Shown here one piece after another: positions 6,798 to 15,590 of a stretch of DNA of 64,000 nt. The notes below the pieces were generated by a model. It ran no database searches. It worked only from the letters and a program-made list of their open reading frames with translations, and was not told the DNA's origin. The position numbers and the translations under genes were made by a program. This DNA is from Kribbella catacumbae DSM 19601 (GTDB taxonomy: Bacteria; Actinomycetota; Actinomycetes; Propionibacteriales; Kribbellaceae), in NCBI RefSeq assembly GCF_000372465.1, contig NZ_AQUZ01000007.1, positions 115 to 64,114 of the forward strand, written 5' to 3'. Within the stretch, counting starts at the first letter, position 1; each line of letters opens with the position of its first letter.

Positions 6798-8860
6798 GCT
6801 GTGATCCAGTGGGAGTAGTCCTGCCAGGGAAGGTGCCAGCGATTGACCTTGCGGGTACGACGATCTTGGCCCGCGAGGTCGTTGGCCGTGAGTCTGACGG
6901 TACCGAGCGTTTCGTCGTACAGGATGGCGGGTGAGCCCTGGAAGTGCAGGGTGCCGACCTGTTCCCACGGCGTGTGGCCGCCACGGACGTCGATCATCGA
7001 GCAGTGGTGGATATGTCGATCCTTGCCGAGGGCATAGACCTCGATCGCGTCCGCGCCGGGGTTGAACGCCACGACCGGATCGTCCGCCAACTCCAGATCG
7101 CCCAGCTGCCGCCAGCGACCTTGGCCGAGGCTGTCGTCGAGGTAGGTGTGGTGCAGGTGGCCGTCGGCGCCGTGGACGTAGATCTCCACCGCGCCAACCG
7201 GTTCGTTGCGCGCCCAGACCGGGTCGCCCGCGGCGATCAGGTCACCGAGTAGCGCCTCAGCATCGCCTTGCATGCGCAGGATCCGGCCGTCTTCTCGCCG
7301 ACTGAAGGTTGCCGGTGGCGCCGCCTTCCCCGCCGCGATAGCGTCGAACTCCGAGCGCACCGAGGCGACCAACTCGCTCCGGTCGGCAGTAGGCGAGGGA
7401 AAGAACTCCGCACCGGTCAGCCAGAGCATCGCACCGATCAGCGAAGGCGCGACGGACCACCCGGTCTCCACGCAGTACGGACCCCAGCCGAGGTCGGCGT
7501 TCGAGCCGACGTACTCCCACGCCTCGAAGTCGAAGGCTCGCTGCCAGGTCCCGTCGAGCTGCTCGTCCGACGGATCATCGGTCTGGATCCGCGACAGATA
7601 ATCCAGTACTCCGGTCGCCAGTTCGCCGAAGATCTCCTCACCGGTGACCTGGTACGCGAGCGGCAAGGCCCAGGCGGCGAATGGCGTTCCGTAGAGCTGG
7701 TCCGTGACCGGGTCTCCGTTCGCCTGGAAGATGGACGCCTCGTCCACGCCGTACGCCTCGTTGCTCGGCGGGCACTTCCCGTCCCATTCGGCGAAGCCGC
7801 CATCCGGCCCTTGCCTGCTCTTCAGGTACTGCGCCAGCGCGCGCAACGTGTCGAGATAGAGCGGCTTCCGGGTGTAGAGATAGCCGCCGACCAAGGGCAG
7901 CAGGAATCGCCCCGCCTCGCAGGTCCGGCTGGTCTCCAGGCGAACCCGTGGGAAATGCGTCGCCATGTGGTCGAGACCGCGGGTAGCGATGTCGAGATAG
8001 GCCTGCTCGTCCGTCACGCCGTACGCGTAGAGATAGGAGCAAAGCGCTGAGCTCTGCCAGTGCGACGTGAGGTCGAGGCCGTCGGCGATCGGCGTACGGG
8101 CGATCTCGTCCCAGCCCTTGACCAGGATCGTCGACGGCGTGCGCCATGGGTCGACTTGCAGGCCCAGTTCCTCGTTCGCGGTACGGATCAGGGACTCGAC
8201 GCCGCGCAGGCCGGACCGGGTGTCGCCGGAGATCAGTGCGAACAATGAGATCCAGCCGTCGTCATCGGCGAACAGGTTATTGGTAGCGGTCAGATCGGTG
8301 CGAGCGCCACGCGGTTCCCAGGCACCGAAGAGCGCGTTGTGGTCGGTGAGTTGCTGCTCCTCGACGACCAGGCGCATCAGGTTGGTGGCGATCGTCTTGC
8401 CGCGCGGGAAGTCGGCGAGGTCGGCGTACAGGCGGAAGGCGTGGGCGACCTGGGTGAAGCAGTCGCCGCGCGGTACCGGGCGGAACGGGAGCTTGCCGTC
8501 CAGACCGACCTCGTTGGAGAAGCCTTCGGCGACGCCCTTCGAGCCGTCGGGTGCGTCGTAGAACATGCCGGCGCGGTCGAACCAGGCGATGCCCTTGTCG
8601 ACCATCCGGCGATAGCGCTGCTCTCTGGACCTGACCTCGACACTGGCCACTGCGCCGTCCACCGTGAAGGTGTGGGTGCCGTCGGCAAGCAGTTGCGGCT
8701 CCGACTCGAAGCGACCGGGCGCTGTCTCGGTGAGGTTGAGTTCGCCGAAGTCAGTTGGTCGCGCGCTGGCGATCCCGGCGCGGTCGAGCGCGGCGAGGAC
8801 AGGGGCCGACGGGCCGGCTGGTCCGAACACGGCGACGGCGACGGGCGGGCTGGCGGTCAC
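6794..8860 (-). CDS. predicted (alpha/alpha)-toroid carbohydrate-active protein with C-terminal propeller-like lectin region
   Basis: About 688 residues from the GTG at 8860. After a short beta-rich N-terminal section, residues 90-520 are helical and rich in Trp, Asp and Gly (GIAWFDRAGMFYDAPDG, WISLFALISGD, GPDGGFAEWDGKCPP, SNADLGWGPYCVETGW), typical of six-hairpin glycosidase or lyase toroids. The last 140 residues carry repeated blades (GAVEIYVHGADGHLHHTYLD, then DAIEVYALGKDRHIHHCSMI) like PLL/tectonin-type lectin propellers. I cannot assign a substrate; an amino-sugar polymer or glycoside is suggested by co-transcription with the kinase and epimerase. No signal peptide is visible, so it would act on imported material. 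The start is uncertain, as open frame extends to 8980. Confidence 0.6.
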   Translation of the reverse strand: MTASPPVAVAVFGPAGPSAPVLAALDRAGIASARPTDFGELNLTETAPGRFESEPQLLADGTHTFTVDGAVASVEVRSREQRYRRMVDKGIAWFDRAGMFYDAPDGSKGVAEGFSNEVGLDGKLPFRPVPRGDCFTQVAHAFRLYADLADFPRGKTIATNLMRLVVEEQQLTDHNALFGAWEPRGARTDLTATNNLFADDDGWISLFALISGDTRSGLRGVESLIRTANEELGLQVDPWRTPSTILVKGWDEIARTPIADGLDLTSHWQSSALCSYLYAYGVTDEQAYLDIATRGLDHMATHFPRVRLETSRTCEAGRFLLPLVGGYLYTRKPLYLDTLRALAQYLKSRQGPDGGFAEWDGKCPPSNEAYGVDEASIFQANGDPVTDQLYGTPFAAWALPLAYQVTGEEIFGELATGVLDYLSRIQTDDPSDEQLDGTWQRAFDFEAWEYVGSNADLGWGPYCVETGWSVAPSLIGAMLWLTGAEFFPSPTADRSELVASVRSEFDAIAAGKAAPPATFSRREDGRILRMQGDAEALLGDLIAAGDPVWARNEPVGAVEIYVHGADGHLHHTYLDDSLGQGRWRQLGDLELADDPVVAFNPGADAIEVYALGKDRHIHHCSMIDVRGGHTPWEQVGTLHFQGSPAILYDETLGTVRLTANDLAGQDRRTRKVNRWHLPWQDYSHWITA

Positions 8861-8979
8861 TGGCTGCGGTACCTCTGCCTTCTGCGGGTCGGTCGGGTGC
8901 CCGGCGTACCGCTGCCGACCTGCCGGAGCCCCCGTGCTGATGGGCCTACTGTGGCTGCCCGGATGCGGTGGGTAAAGCA

Positions 8980-8995
8980 AACCGAGTAGACCACT
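8980..8995. promoter_or_regulatory. dre-like half-site
   Basis: AACCGAGTAGACCACT carries an intact TAGACCACT half of the DasR consensus but a poor other half (10 of 16 in all). It lies between the divergent toroid-protein operon and the flavin oxidoreductase, where a shared promoter region is expected. Confidence 0.4.
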
Positions 8996-9087
8996 GGGGC
9001 GTGTCGTGAGGTCCTCCAGGGCAGTGTTTCGCGCCCGGAAAGTATTCCGTGACAGGCTGGGCGTTCAGAACTCCGGGAGGGGACGGC

Positions 9088-9918
9088 ATGCGATTCGGGC
9101 TCAAGGTGAATCCAGCGGGTTGGGACGACGCGGCACGCTGGGCGGGCATCGCCGAGTCGGCCGGGTTCGACGGCCTCTGGACCGGCGACAACCTGCGCAA
9201 CCCACGAGACCCCGCCATCCCGGTGCACGACGGGCCGACCGTCATCGCCGGCTGGGCGGCGACCACGAGCAGGATCCGGGTCGGGCTGCTGATCGCGAAC
9301 ATGGTGTTCCGGCACCCGACCGTGCTCGCCAAGCAGGCGACCACACTCGACCACGTGTCCCGCGGACGATTCGACCTGGGCATCGGCTCCGGCGTCTGGC
9401 CCACCGACCACGGCATGGCCGGTACGCCGGTCTGGACCGCGCGCGAGCGGACCGACCGGCTGGCCGAGTTCGTGGCGGTCGTGGACCGGCTGCTGTCGGG
9501 AGATGTGACCGACCACGACGGGCCGTACTACCCGTACACGTTGGCGGCGATGACGCCGGGAACGGTGCAGGAGCGGCTGCCCTTGATCGTGGCGGCGAAC
9601 GCTCCGCGCGCTCTCGCGGTGGTTGCCGCTCACGCGGACGGTTGGGTGACCTTCCCCGGTGCAGCCGCCGAGGAGGAGTTCTACGCGAAGTCGGTCGAGC
9701 GCGGGCAGGCGCTGGACGAGGTGCTCGGCGGGCGGGAGATCCGGCGGATCCTGCTGGCCTACGGGCAGATCGATCCGTGGGCATCCGAGGACGGATTCGC
9801 GCGACTGGTCGAGCGCTACCGCAAGATCGGCTTCAACGAGCTGGTGGTCTACGCGCCGAAGGAGCACGAGCTGGCCGTCTTCGAGAAGGTGGCGGCGCGG
9901 CTCGACTCGTATCGGTGA
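9088..9918 (+). CDS. LLM-class (luciferase-like) F420/flavin-dependent oxidoreductase
   Basis: A 276-residue luciferase-like TIM-barrel oxidoreductase. The start MRFGLKVNPAGWDDAARW, the DGLWTGDN segment, IRVGLLIANMVFRHP, and RGRFDLGIGSGV followed by ERTDRLAEFVAVVDRLL are typical of the actinobacterial family that uses F420 or FMN. The ATG at 9088 has GGGAGGGG about 8 nt upstream, which is why it is preferred over the ATG at 9049. Substrate unknown. It is transcribed divergently from the amino-sugar operon with DasR-like half-sites on both sides, so it may belong to the same regulon; that is inference. Confidence 0.8.
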   Translation: MRFGLKVNPAGWDDAARWAGIAESAGFDGLWTGDNLRNPRDPAIPVHDGPTVIAGWAATTSRIRVGLLIANMVFRHPTVLAKQATTLDHVSRGRFDLGIGSGVWPTDHGMAGTPVWTARERTDRLAEFVAVVDRLLSGDVTDHDGPYYPYTLAAMTPGTVQERLPLIVAANAPRALAVVAAHADGWVTFPGAAAEEEFYAKSVERGQALDEVLGGREIRRILLAYGQIDPWASEDGFARLVERYRKIGFNELVVYAPKEHELAVFEKVAARLDSYR

Positions 9919-9919
9919 A

Positions 9920-9961
9920 CCTGAGTTAGACCACTTGCTCCGGGTGCGGCGCGGGTGGTCT
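9920..9961. promoter_or_regulatory. dre-like site plus inverted half-site
   Basis: CCTGAGTTAGACCACT at 9920-9935 matches 12 of 16 positions of the DasR consensus. A second half-site GGTGGTCT lies at 9954-9961 in the opposite orientation, so AGACCAC and GTGGTCT form a perfect 7-bp inverted repeat 19 bp apart. It sits just before the truncated GH172 gene. Confidence 0.45.
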
Positions 9962-9967
9962 GGCAGG

Positions 9968-10816
9968 GTGGCGATCACGCATCTGTGGATGACCGTCGAC
10001 GCGAAGACGTGGCGATCGATCGTGCTGCGCGCCTACTGGGACGACGAGGAGACGCCGTCGATCGAAGTACCGCTCGGAGACTTCTTCTGCAACGGGTGGG
10101 GTGAGCACTGCCAGGTCAGCTCGGTGCCGATCGCGGTGAACCCGTCGGGTGGCTTCAACAGCTATTGGCAGATGCCGTTCCGGGCCGGCGCCCGGATCAC
10201 CGTCGAGAACCTGCTGGAGACGCCGATCGAGGGCTTCTACCAGGTGGACTTCCTGCGCACCGAGATCCCCGACGACATGGCGTACCTGCACGCCCAATGG
10301 CGACGGAGCAACCCGGTCCCGTACGGCGAAGTGCACACGCTGCTGGACGGCGGACGGGGTGAGGGGCAGTACGTCGGGACGTATCTCGCGTGGGGCTGCA
10401 ACAACACCGGGTGGTGGGGTGAGGGCGAGGTGAAGTTCTACCTCGACGGGGACGACGAGTATCCGACGATCTGTGGCACGGGCACGGAGGACTACTTCGG
10501 TGGCGCGTGGGGATTCGTTCATCCCGCGAACACCTACGCCACCTTCACCACGCCGTACCTCGGCATGCCACAGGCGATCCAGCCCGACGGCTTCATGCAG
10601 AACCAGCAACGCTTCGGGCTTTATCGCTGGCACATCGCCGACACGATCCGCTTCACCAGCGACCTCCGCGTCACCGTCCAAGCTCTGGGCTGGCGCCGGG
10701 ACGGGCGGTTCTTGTTGCTGCAGGACGATCTCGCGTCCACGTCCTTCTGGTACCAGACCGAGCCGCACGCGCCCTTCCCAGAGCTGCCCGGGAAGGACTT
10801 CCTCGAGGTCATCTGA
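9968..10816 (+). pseudogene. DUF2961 (GH172-like) protein, N-terminally truncated
   Basis: About 282 codons from a GTG at 9968. The sequence (ITHLWMTVDAKTWRSIVLRA, YWDDEETPSIEVPLGDFFCN, GTGTEDYFGGAWGF) is characteristic of DUF2961/GH172 enzymes such as difructose-anhydride synthases and arabinofuranosidases. Full family members are about 350-400 residues and begin with a conserved segment containing a SRRxSSWDRTGGN-like motif and a beta strand before the ITHxW stretch. That first portion is absent here. Upstream in frame there is only a short piece (LRVRRGWSGR) and then the preceding gene. The remaining catalytic region including the TEDYF motif looks intact. I read it as a 5'-deleted relic, although a shortened functional form is possible. 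Confidence 0.6.
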
Positions 10817-10838
10817 GCCCCGCGGCGCCACGGCAGGG

Positions 10839-10906
10839 ACCACTTTGTGCTCCGCCCCCTGAGCGTCTGCTGGCCAGCGGAATGGCCAGGCCGAGCACAA
10901 AGTGGT
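10839..10906. terminator. long inverted repeat between convergent genes
   Basis: A perfect 14-bp inverted repeat (ACCACTTTGTGCTC at 10839-10852, its complement at 10893-10906) encloses exactly 40 nt that contain a second small hairpin (TGGCCA at 10871 and 10883). The right arm abuts the aldehyde dehydrogenase stop codon. It is probably a bidirectional terminator. Confidence 0.65.
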
Positions 10907-12330
10907 TAAACCTCGATGTTGGACATCACGTGCTTGATGCGGGTGTAGTCCTCGAGGCCGTACATGGAGAGGTCTTTGCCGTGGCCGGAGTTCTTGAAGC
11001 CGCCGTGGGGCATTTCGGCGACGATCGGGATGTGGGTGTTGATCCAGACGCAGCCGAAGTCGAGGCGGCGGGCCATTCGCATCGCGCGGCCGTGGTCGCG
11101 GGTGAAGACCGAGGAGGCCAGGCCGTACTCGACGCCGTTGGCCCAGCGCAGGGCCTCGTCCTCGTCGCTGAAGCGCTGGACGGTGATCACCGGGCCGAAG
11201 ATCTCCTGCTGGATCGCCTCGTCGTCCTGCCGTAGGCCCGACACGACCGTGGGCTCGTAGAAGTAGCCGCGATCGCCGACCGCGTTGCCGCCGGTCTGGA
11301 GTGCAGCGTGGTCGGGAAGGCGGTCGACGAAACCGCTGACCCGGCTGAGCTGGTCGGCGTTGTTCAGAGCGCCGTACGCGACGTCGTCCTCGGGCCGCCC
11401 GGTCTTCGTCGACCGAGCCTGCTCGGTGAGCGCCGCGACGAAGTCGTCATGGATGCGCGGACCCGCGAGCACCCGGGTCGCGGCGGTGCAGTCCTGGCCG
11501 GCGTTGAAGTAGCCCGCTCCCGCGATCGCCTCGGCGGCCGCCTCTAGGTCGGCATCGTCGAAGACAACCACCGGCGCCTTGCCGCCGAGCTCCAGATGCG
11601 TGCGCTTGAGCTGACGCGCCGCCGCGGACGCGACCTCCATCCCGGCCCGCACCGAACCAGTGATCGCAACCAGCTGCGGGATCTCATGGTCAACCAGCGC
11701 CCGACCCGTGTCCCGGTCCCCACAGACAACGTTGAAGACGCCGGGCGGCAGGAATTCATTGCACAGTTCAGCCAGCAACACCGTCGACGCGGGCGTAGTG
11801 TCGCTCGGCTTCAGGACGACCGTGTTGCCGGCGGCCAGCGCCGGCGCGATCTTCCAGATCGCCATCATCAGCGGGTAGTTCCACGGTGTCACCTGACCGA
11901 CGACACCGATCGGCTCCCGCCGGATCCACGACGTATGACCGGCCAGGTACTCCCCGGCCGACCGGCCTTCGAGCACGCGAGCCGCTCCGGCGAAGAACCT
12001 CAGCTGGTCGACACACGGCGGCAGCTCCTCGCTCGCCGTGAGCGCGAGCGGCTTGCCGGTGTTCTCACTCTCCACCCTCGTGAACTCGTCCGACCTCGTC
12101 TCCAGCGCGTCCGCGATCTTCAGCAACATCCGCTGCCGATCGGCCGGCGTCGTGTCCCGCCAGGTCTCGAAGGCCCGGGCCGCCGCCTTCATCGCCTGGT
12201 CGACGTCCTCCGCCCCGGACTTCGGCGCCTGCGCGTAGACCTCGCCCGTCGCCGAATCGACCACGTCGTACGTCGCACCGCCGAGCGCGCTGGTGGGTTT
12301 GCCGTCCACGAGATTCGAGAGCGTCTGCAT
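10906..12330 (-). CDS. aldehyde dehydrogenase (gamma-aminobutyraldehyde dehydrogenase type)
   Basis: A 474-residue NAD(P)-dependent aldehyde dehydrogenase. It shows the cofactor-binding VTPWNYPLMMAIWK and VVLKPSDTTP, the general-base Glu in HLELGGKAPVVVF, the catalytic Cys in GQDCTAATRV, and the C-terminal EIFGPVITVQRF. The pattern is closest to PatD/Prr-type 4-aminobutyraldehyde dehydrogenases, which oxidise the product of putrescine transamination to GABA. The aminotransferase, amine oxidoreductases and polyamine transporter downstream in the window support that role. The ATG at 12330 (MQTLSNLVDGK) fits the family N-terminus better than the in-frame start 8 codons upstream. Confidence 0.85.
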   Translation of the reverse strand: MQTLSNLVDGKPTSALGGATYDVVDSATGEVYAQAPKSGAEDVDQAMKAAARAFETWRDTTPADRQRMLLKIADALETRSDEFTRVESENTGKPLALTASEELPPCVDQLRFFAGAARVLEGRSAGEYLAGHTSWIRREPIGVVGQVTPWNYPLMMAIWKIAPALAAGNTVVLKPSDTTPASTVLLAELCNEFLPPGVFNVVCGDRDTGRALVDHEIPQLVAITGSVRAGMEVASAAARQLKRTHLELGGKAPVVVFDDADLEAAAEAIAGAGYFNAGQDCTAATRVLAGPRIHDDFVAALTEQARSTKTGRPEDDVAYGALNNADQLSRVSGFVDRLPDHAALQTGGNAVGDRGYFYEPTVVSGLRQDDEAIQQEIFGPVITVQRFSDEDEALRWANGVEYGLASSVFTRDHGRAMRMARRLDFGCVWINTHIPIVAEMPHGGFKNSGHGKDLSMYGLEDYTRIKHVMSNIEV

Positions 12331-12356
12331 GCGGGCGAGCCTAATGGCACTCACAA

Positions 12357-12364
12357 CGAATTCG
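12357..12364. promoter_or_regulatory. weak candidate Lrp-type site upstream of aldehyde dehydrogenase
   Basis: AACGAATTCGGTAG contains the palindrome CGAATTCG and resembles the AACGGATTCCGGTA element upstream of potD, lacking one central base pair. It lies 27 bp upstream of the aldehyde dehydrogenase start. Supported only by this similarity. Confidence 0.3.
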
Positions 12365-12393
12365 GTAGGCCTTCGGCCAACTGACTGACGAAA

Positions 12394-14028
12394 TCATCCG
12401 CCGAAGACGAGTTCTCCTTCGACATAAGTCGCCCGAACGCGTGCGCGTTCGATCTCTTCCATCGGCGCGCGGAACGGGTCGCGGTCGAGCACGGTCAGGT
12501 CGGCGAGCATCCCGGGCTCGATCCGGCCGGTCTCATCGGCGTGGTTCACCCAAGCGCTGCCCGACGTGTACGCCGCCAGCGCGGTCGCCAGGTCGAGCGC
12601 CTGCTCCGGCAGGAACGGCTCGTACTCGCCGTCGCCGGTTCGCCGATTCACAGCAACCTGTACTGCGGCCAGCGGGTCCGGACTCGACACCGGCCAGTCG
12701 GATCCGGCCGCGAGCCGAGCACCTGAGCGTGCGAGATCGCCGAAGGGGTATTGCCAGGCAGTTCGCTCCGGACCGAGGAACGGGATCGTCAGGTCGATCA
12801 TCTGCGGCTCGTAGACCGCCCAGAGAGCTTGCATGTTCGCTGTCACGCCGAGGGCGGCGAATCGGGCGACATCGTCTGGGTGCACGACCTGGAGGTGAGC
12901 GATGTGGTGGCGCAGGTCGGTCTCGCCGTTCGCCATCCGGGCGGCCTCGAAAGCATCTAGTGCTTCGCGGACGGCGCGGTCGCCGATCGCGTGCACGTGG
13001 ACCTGGAAGCCGGCGTCGTCGAGCGCGGTGACGTGCTCGCGCAGGGCTTGCGGGTCTACGAAGGAGAGGCCTGCGTTCGCAGTACGGCAGCCACAGCCGT
13101 CGTAGTAGGGGTCGAGCATGCCTGCTGTGAAGTTCTCGGCTACGCCGTCTTGCATGATCTTGACGCTGCGGGCTTTTAGGCGCGGGAATTGCAGGGCTTT
13201 CCTGCGCTCTAAGAGTCCGGGGATTTGCTCGGCGCCGAGGTCGCGGCGCCACCAGAGGGCGCCGTTGACGCGGGCGGTGAGGCGGCCGGTGCGGGCCAGT
13301 TCGACGTACGCCGGGGTTGAGTCGGTGAGGTTTGCGTAGTCGCCGAGGATTGCGTCTTGCCAGCCGGTGATGCCTAGGGAGTGGAGATGGGTCTGGGCGT
13401 CGAGGAGGGCGGCTACTTGCTCCTCGTGGGTGGTTGGGGGGACTAGGCGGCCGACTAGGTCCATCGCTCCTTCGTGGAGGGTGCCGGTTGGGGTGCCGTC
13501 GGGGGCGCGTTCGATGCGGCCGTCGGCGGGGTCCGGCGTACGGGCGTCGATGCCGGCGAGGGTTAGTGCGCGCGAGTTGACCCAGGCGCTGTGGTGGTCG
13601 GCGTTGACCAGGAAGGCTGGGCGGTCGCTGATGGCGGTGTCGAGGTCGGCTGCGGTGGGGGTGCCGTTGGGGTAGTCGGGTTGGTGCCAGCCGCCGCCTA
13701 GGATCCAGTCGAGGTCGGGGTTGGCGTTGGCGTAGGTCCAGATCGTGTGGAGGGTTGGCTCGCGGCCCGATATCGGGGAGAGGTCGCAGCGGGCGCGTTC
13801 GAGGCCGCCTTGGACGGGGTGGACGTGGGCGTCGACGAAGCCGGGTAACAACAAGCCGCCATCCAGGTCGACCACTTGCGTATCCGGGCCGTGGAGTTCG
13901 GGCCAGACATTGCTGTCGGCGGCGGCGGGACCTGTGGCGAGGATGCGGCCAGCGTGGGTGGCTGCCGACCAGCCGGGGCGGTAGGTGTGGCCGTCGAAGA
14001 GGGAGCCGTTGATGAAGAGAGTGTCCAC
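12394..14028 (-). CDS. amidohydrolase, YtcJ-like
   Basis: A 544-residue metal-dependent amidohydrolase of the YtcJ-like group. It has the GFVDAHVHPVQGG metal-binding motif near residue 62, the NADHHSAWVNS segment, QDGVAENFTAGML, HVHAIGDRAVREALDA, RHHIAHLQVVHP and AAGSDWPVSSPDPL (fourth metal ligand). These enzymes hydrolyse amides, formamides or ureas; the exact substrate is unknown. In this cluster an acylated polyamine or a cyclic amine derivative is plausible. The GTG at 14028 is preceded by GAGGAGAAT at the right distance. It is transcribed divergently from the aminotransferase, and a candidate Lrp-type operator lies between them. Confidence 0.82.
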   Translation of the reverse strand: MDTLFINGSLFDGHTYRPGWSAATHAGRILATGPAAADSNVWPELHGPDTQVVDLDGGLLLPGFVDAHVHPVQGGLERARCDLSPISGREPTLHTIWTYANANPDLDWILGGGWHQPDYPNGTPTAADLDTAISDRPAFLVNADHHSAWVNSRALTLAGIDARTPDPADGRIERAPDGTPTGTLHEGAMDLVGRLVPPTTHEEQVAALLDAQTHLHSLGITGWQDAILGDYANLTDSTPAYVELARTGRLTARVNGALWWRRDLGAEQIPGLLERRKALQFPRLKARSVKIMQDGVAENFTAGMLDPYYDGCGCRTANAGLSFVDPQALREHVTALDDAGFQVHVHAIGDRAVREALDAFEAARMANGETDLRHHIAHLQVVHPDDVARFAALGVTANMQALWAVYEPQMIDLTIPFLGPERTAWQYPFGDLARSGARLAAGSDWPVSSPDPLAAVQVAVNRRTGDGEYEPFLPEQALDLATALAAYTSGSAWVNHADETGRIEPGMLADLTVLDRDPFRAPMEEIERARVRATYVEGELVFGG

Positions 14029-14049
14029 TCGAGCATTCTCCTCGTGGTA

Positions 14050-14058
14050 CGGAATCCG
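14050..14058. promoter_or_regulatory. CGGAATCCG palindrome, candidate Lrp-family operator
   Basis: On the minus strand this reads TTCGGATTCCGTACC. That matches the CGGATTCCGGTACC element in the potD/Lrp promoter except for one missing base pair. It lies in the divergent amidohydrolase/aminotransferase promoter. Confidence 0.5.
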
Positions 14059-14184
14059 AATGAAATGTGGCTGCCGACTGCTGACTTCGGCAGGATATAC
14101 GCCACACGGGAACGAAATCACTTGCCAGGTAGTGAGCTGGCGGGCAGGATGGCGGGCACCGGCCAGCTTGAGATGAGGAAAACG

Positions 14185-15576
14185 ATGATGCCGTCCGACG
14201 CCCTTGACGACGCCGACTTCGCTCGTCTGCAGCAGTCCGCCCGTGACCACCTCTGGATGCATTTCACCAGGATGGGGAGCTATCAGACCGCTGAGGTGCC
14301 CGTCATCGTCCGTGGCGACGGCGTCTACATCTACGACGCCCGCGGCAAGCGGTACCTGGACGGCCTAGCGGGACTGTTCGTCAGCCAGCTAGGGCACGGC
14401 CGGACCGAGCTCGCCGAGGCCGCCGCCAAGCAGGCCTCCGAGCTGGCGTTCTTCCCGCTCTGGTCCTACGCGCACCCGAAGTCGATCGAGCTGGCCGAGC
14501 GAGTGGCCGGCTATGCGCCGGGCGACCTCAACCGGGTCTTCTTCACCAGCGGTGGCGGCGAGGCCGTCGAGACCGCCTGGAAGCTCGCGAAGAACTACTT
14601 CAAGCTGACCGGCAAGCCGATGAAGCACAAGGTGATCAGCCGCGCGATCGCCTACCACGGCACCACCCACGGCGCGCTCTCGATCACCGGCCTGCCGGAC
14701 CTCAAGGCACAGTTCGAGCCGCTGGTACCGAGCACCTTCCGCGTGCCGAACACGAACATCTACCGCGCCCCGATCCACGGCGACGACCCGGTCGCCTTCG
14801 GCCGCTGGGCGGCGGACCAGATCGCCGTCGCGATCGAGAACGAGGGGCCCGACACCGTCGCCGCCGTCTTCCTGGAGCCGGTCCAGAACGCGGGCGGCTG
14901 CTTCCCACCACCGCCCGGGTACTTCGAACGGGTCCGCGAGATCTGCGACCAGTACGACGTACTGCTGGTCAGCGACGAGGTGATCTGCGCCTATGGGCGG
15001 CTCGGCCACATGTTCGGCGCGGAGCGGTACGGCTACCAGCCGGACATGATCACCTGCGCGAAGGGTCTCACCTCCGGCTATGCCCCGTTGGGCGCGATGA
15101 TCGCCACGGACCGGCTGATCGAGCCGTTCCTGCAGGGCAACACGTCGTTCGCTCACGGCTACACCTTCGGGGGGCATCCCGTCTCCGCGGCCGTCGCGCT
15201 CACGAATCTCGACATCTTCGAGCGTGAGGGCATCAACGAGCACGTCCGGGACACTGAGGGGGAGTTCCGTGCGACGCTCGAGAAGCTGCTCGACCTGCCT
15301 CTGGTCGGCGACGTCCGCGGTGACGGGTACTTCTACGGAATCGAACTGGTCAAGGACAAGGCGACCAAGGAGACCTTCAACAACGAGGAATCCGAGCGAC
15401 TGCTGCGCGGCTTCCTCTCGAAGGCCCTCTTCGACGCCGGCCTCTACTGCCGCGCCGACGACCGCGGCGACCCAGTGATCCAGCTGTCCCCGCCACTGAT
15501 CTGCGACCAGTCCCACTTCGACGAGATGGAACAGATCCTTCGCTCGGTCCTCACCGAAGCCGAAGGGCACCTCTAG
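14185..15576 (+). CDS. omega-aminotransferase (putrescine/diamine:pyruvate type)
   Basis: A 463-residue class-III PLP aminotransferase. It includes YLDGLAGLFVSQLGHG, VFFTSGGGEAVETAWKLAK (phosphate loop), AYHGTTHGALS, VSDEVICAYGR (PLP Asp) and the Schiff-base lysine in ITCAKGLTSGYAPLGAM. This profile is that of SpuC-like putrescine:pyruvate and related omega-amino-acid transaminases. Putrescine would be converted to 4-aminobutyraldehyde, the substrate of the nearby aldehyde dehydrogenase. The start is one of two adjacent ATGs (14185 or 14188) downstream of GAGGAAAA; open frame further upstream is not conserved in sequence type. Confidence 0.87.
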   Translation: MMPSDALDDADFARLQQSARDHLWMHFTRMGSYQTAEVPVIVRGDGVYIYDARGKRYLDGLAGLFVSQLGHGRTELAEAAAKQASELAFFPLWSYAHPKSIELAERVAGYAPGDLNRVFFTSGGGEAVETAWKLAKNYFKLTGKPMKHKVISRAIAYHGTTHGALSITGLPDLKAQFEPLVPSTFRVPNTNIYRAPIHGDDPVAFGRWAADQIAVAIENEGPDTVAAVFLEPVQNAGGCFPPPPGYFERVREICDQYDVLLVSDEVICAYGRLGHMFGAERYGYQPDMITCAKGLTSGYAPLGAMIATDRLIEPFLQGNTSFAHGYTFGGHPVSAAVALTNLDIFEREGINEHVRDTEGEFRATLEKLLDLPLVGDVRGDGYFYGIELVKDKATKETFNNEESERLLRGFLSKALFDAGLYCRADDRGDPVIQLSPPLICDQSHFDEMEQILRSVLTEAEGHL

Positions 15577-15590
15577 CGCCGCACCTCCTT

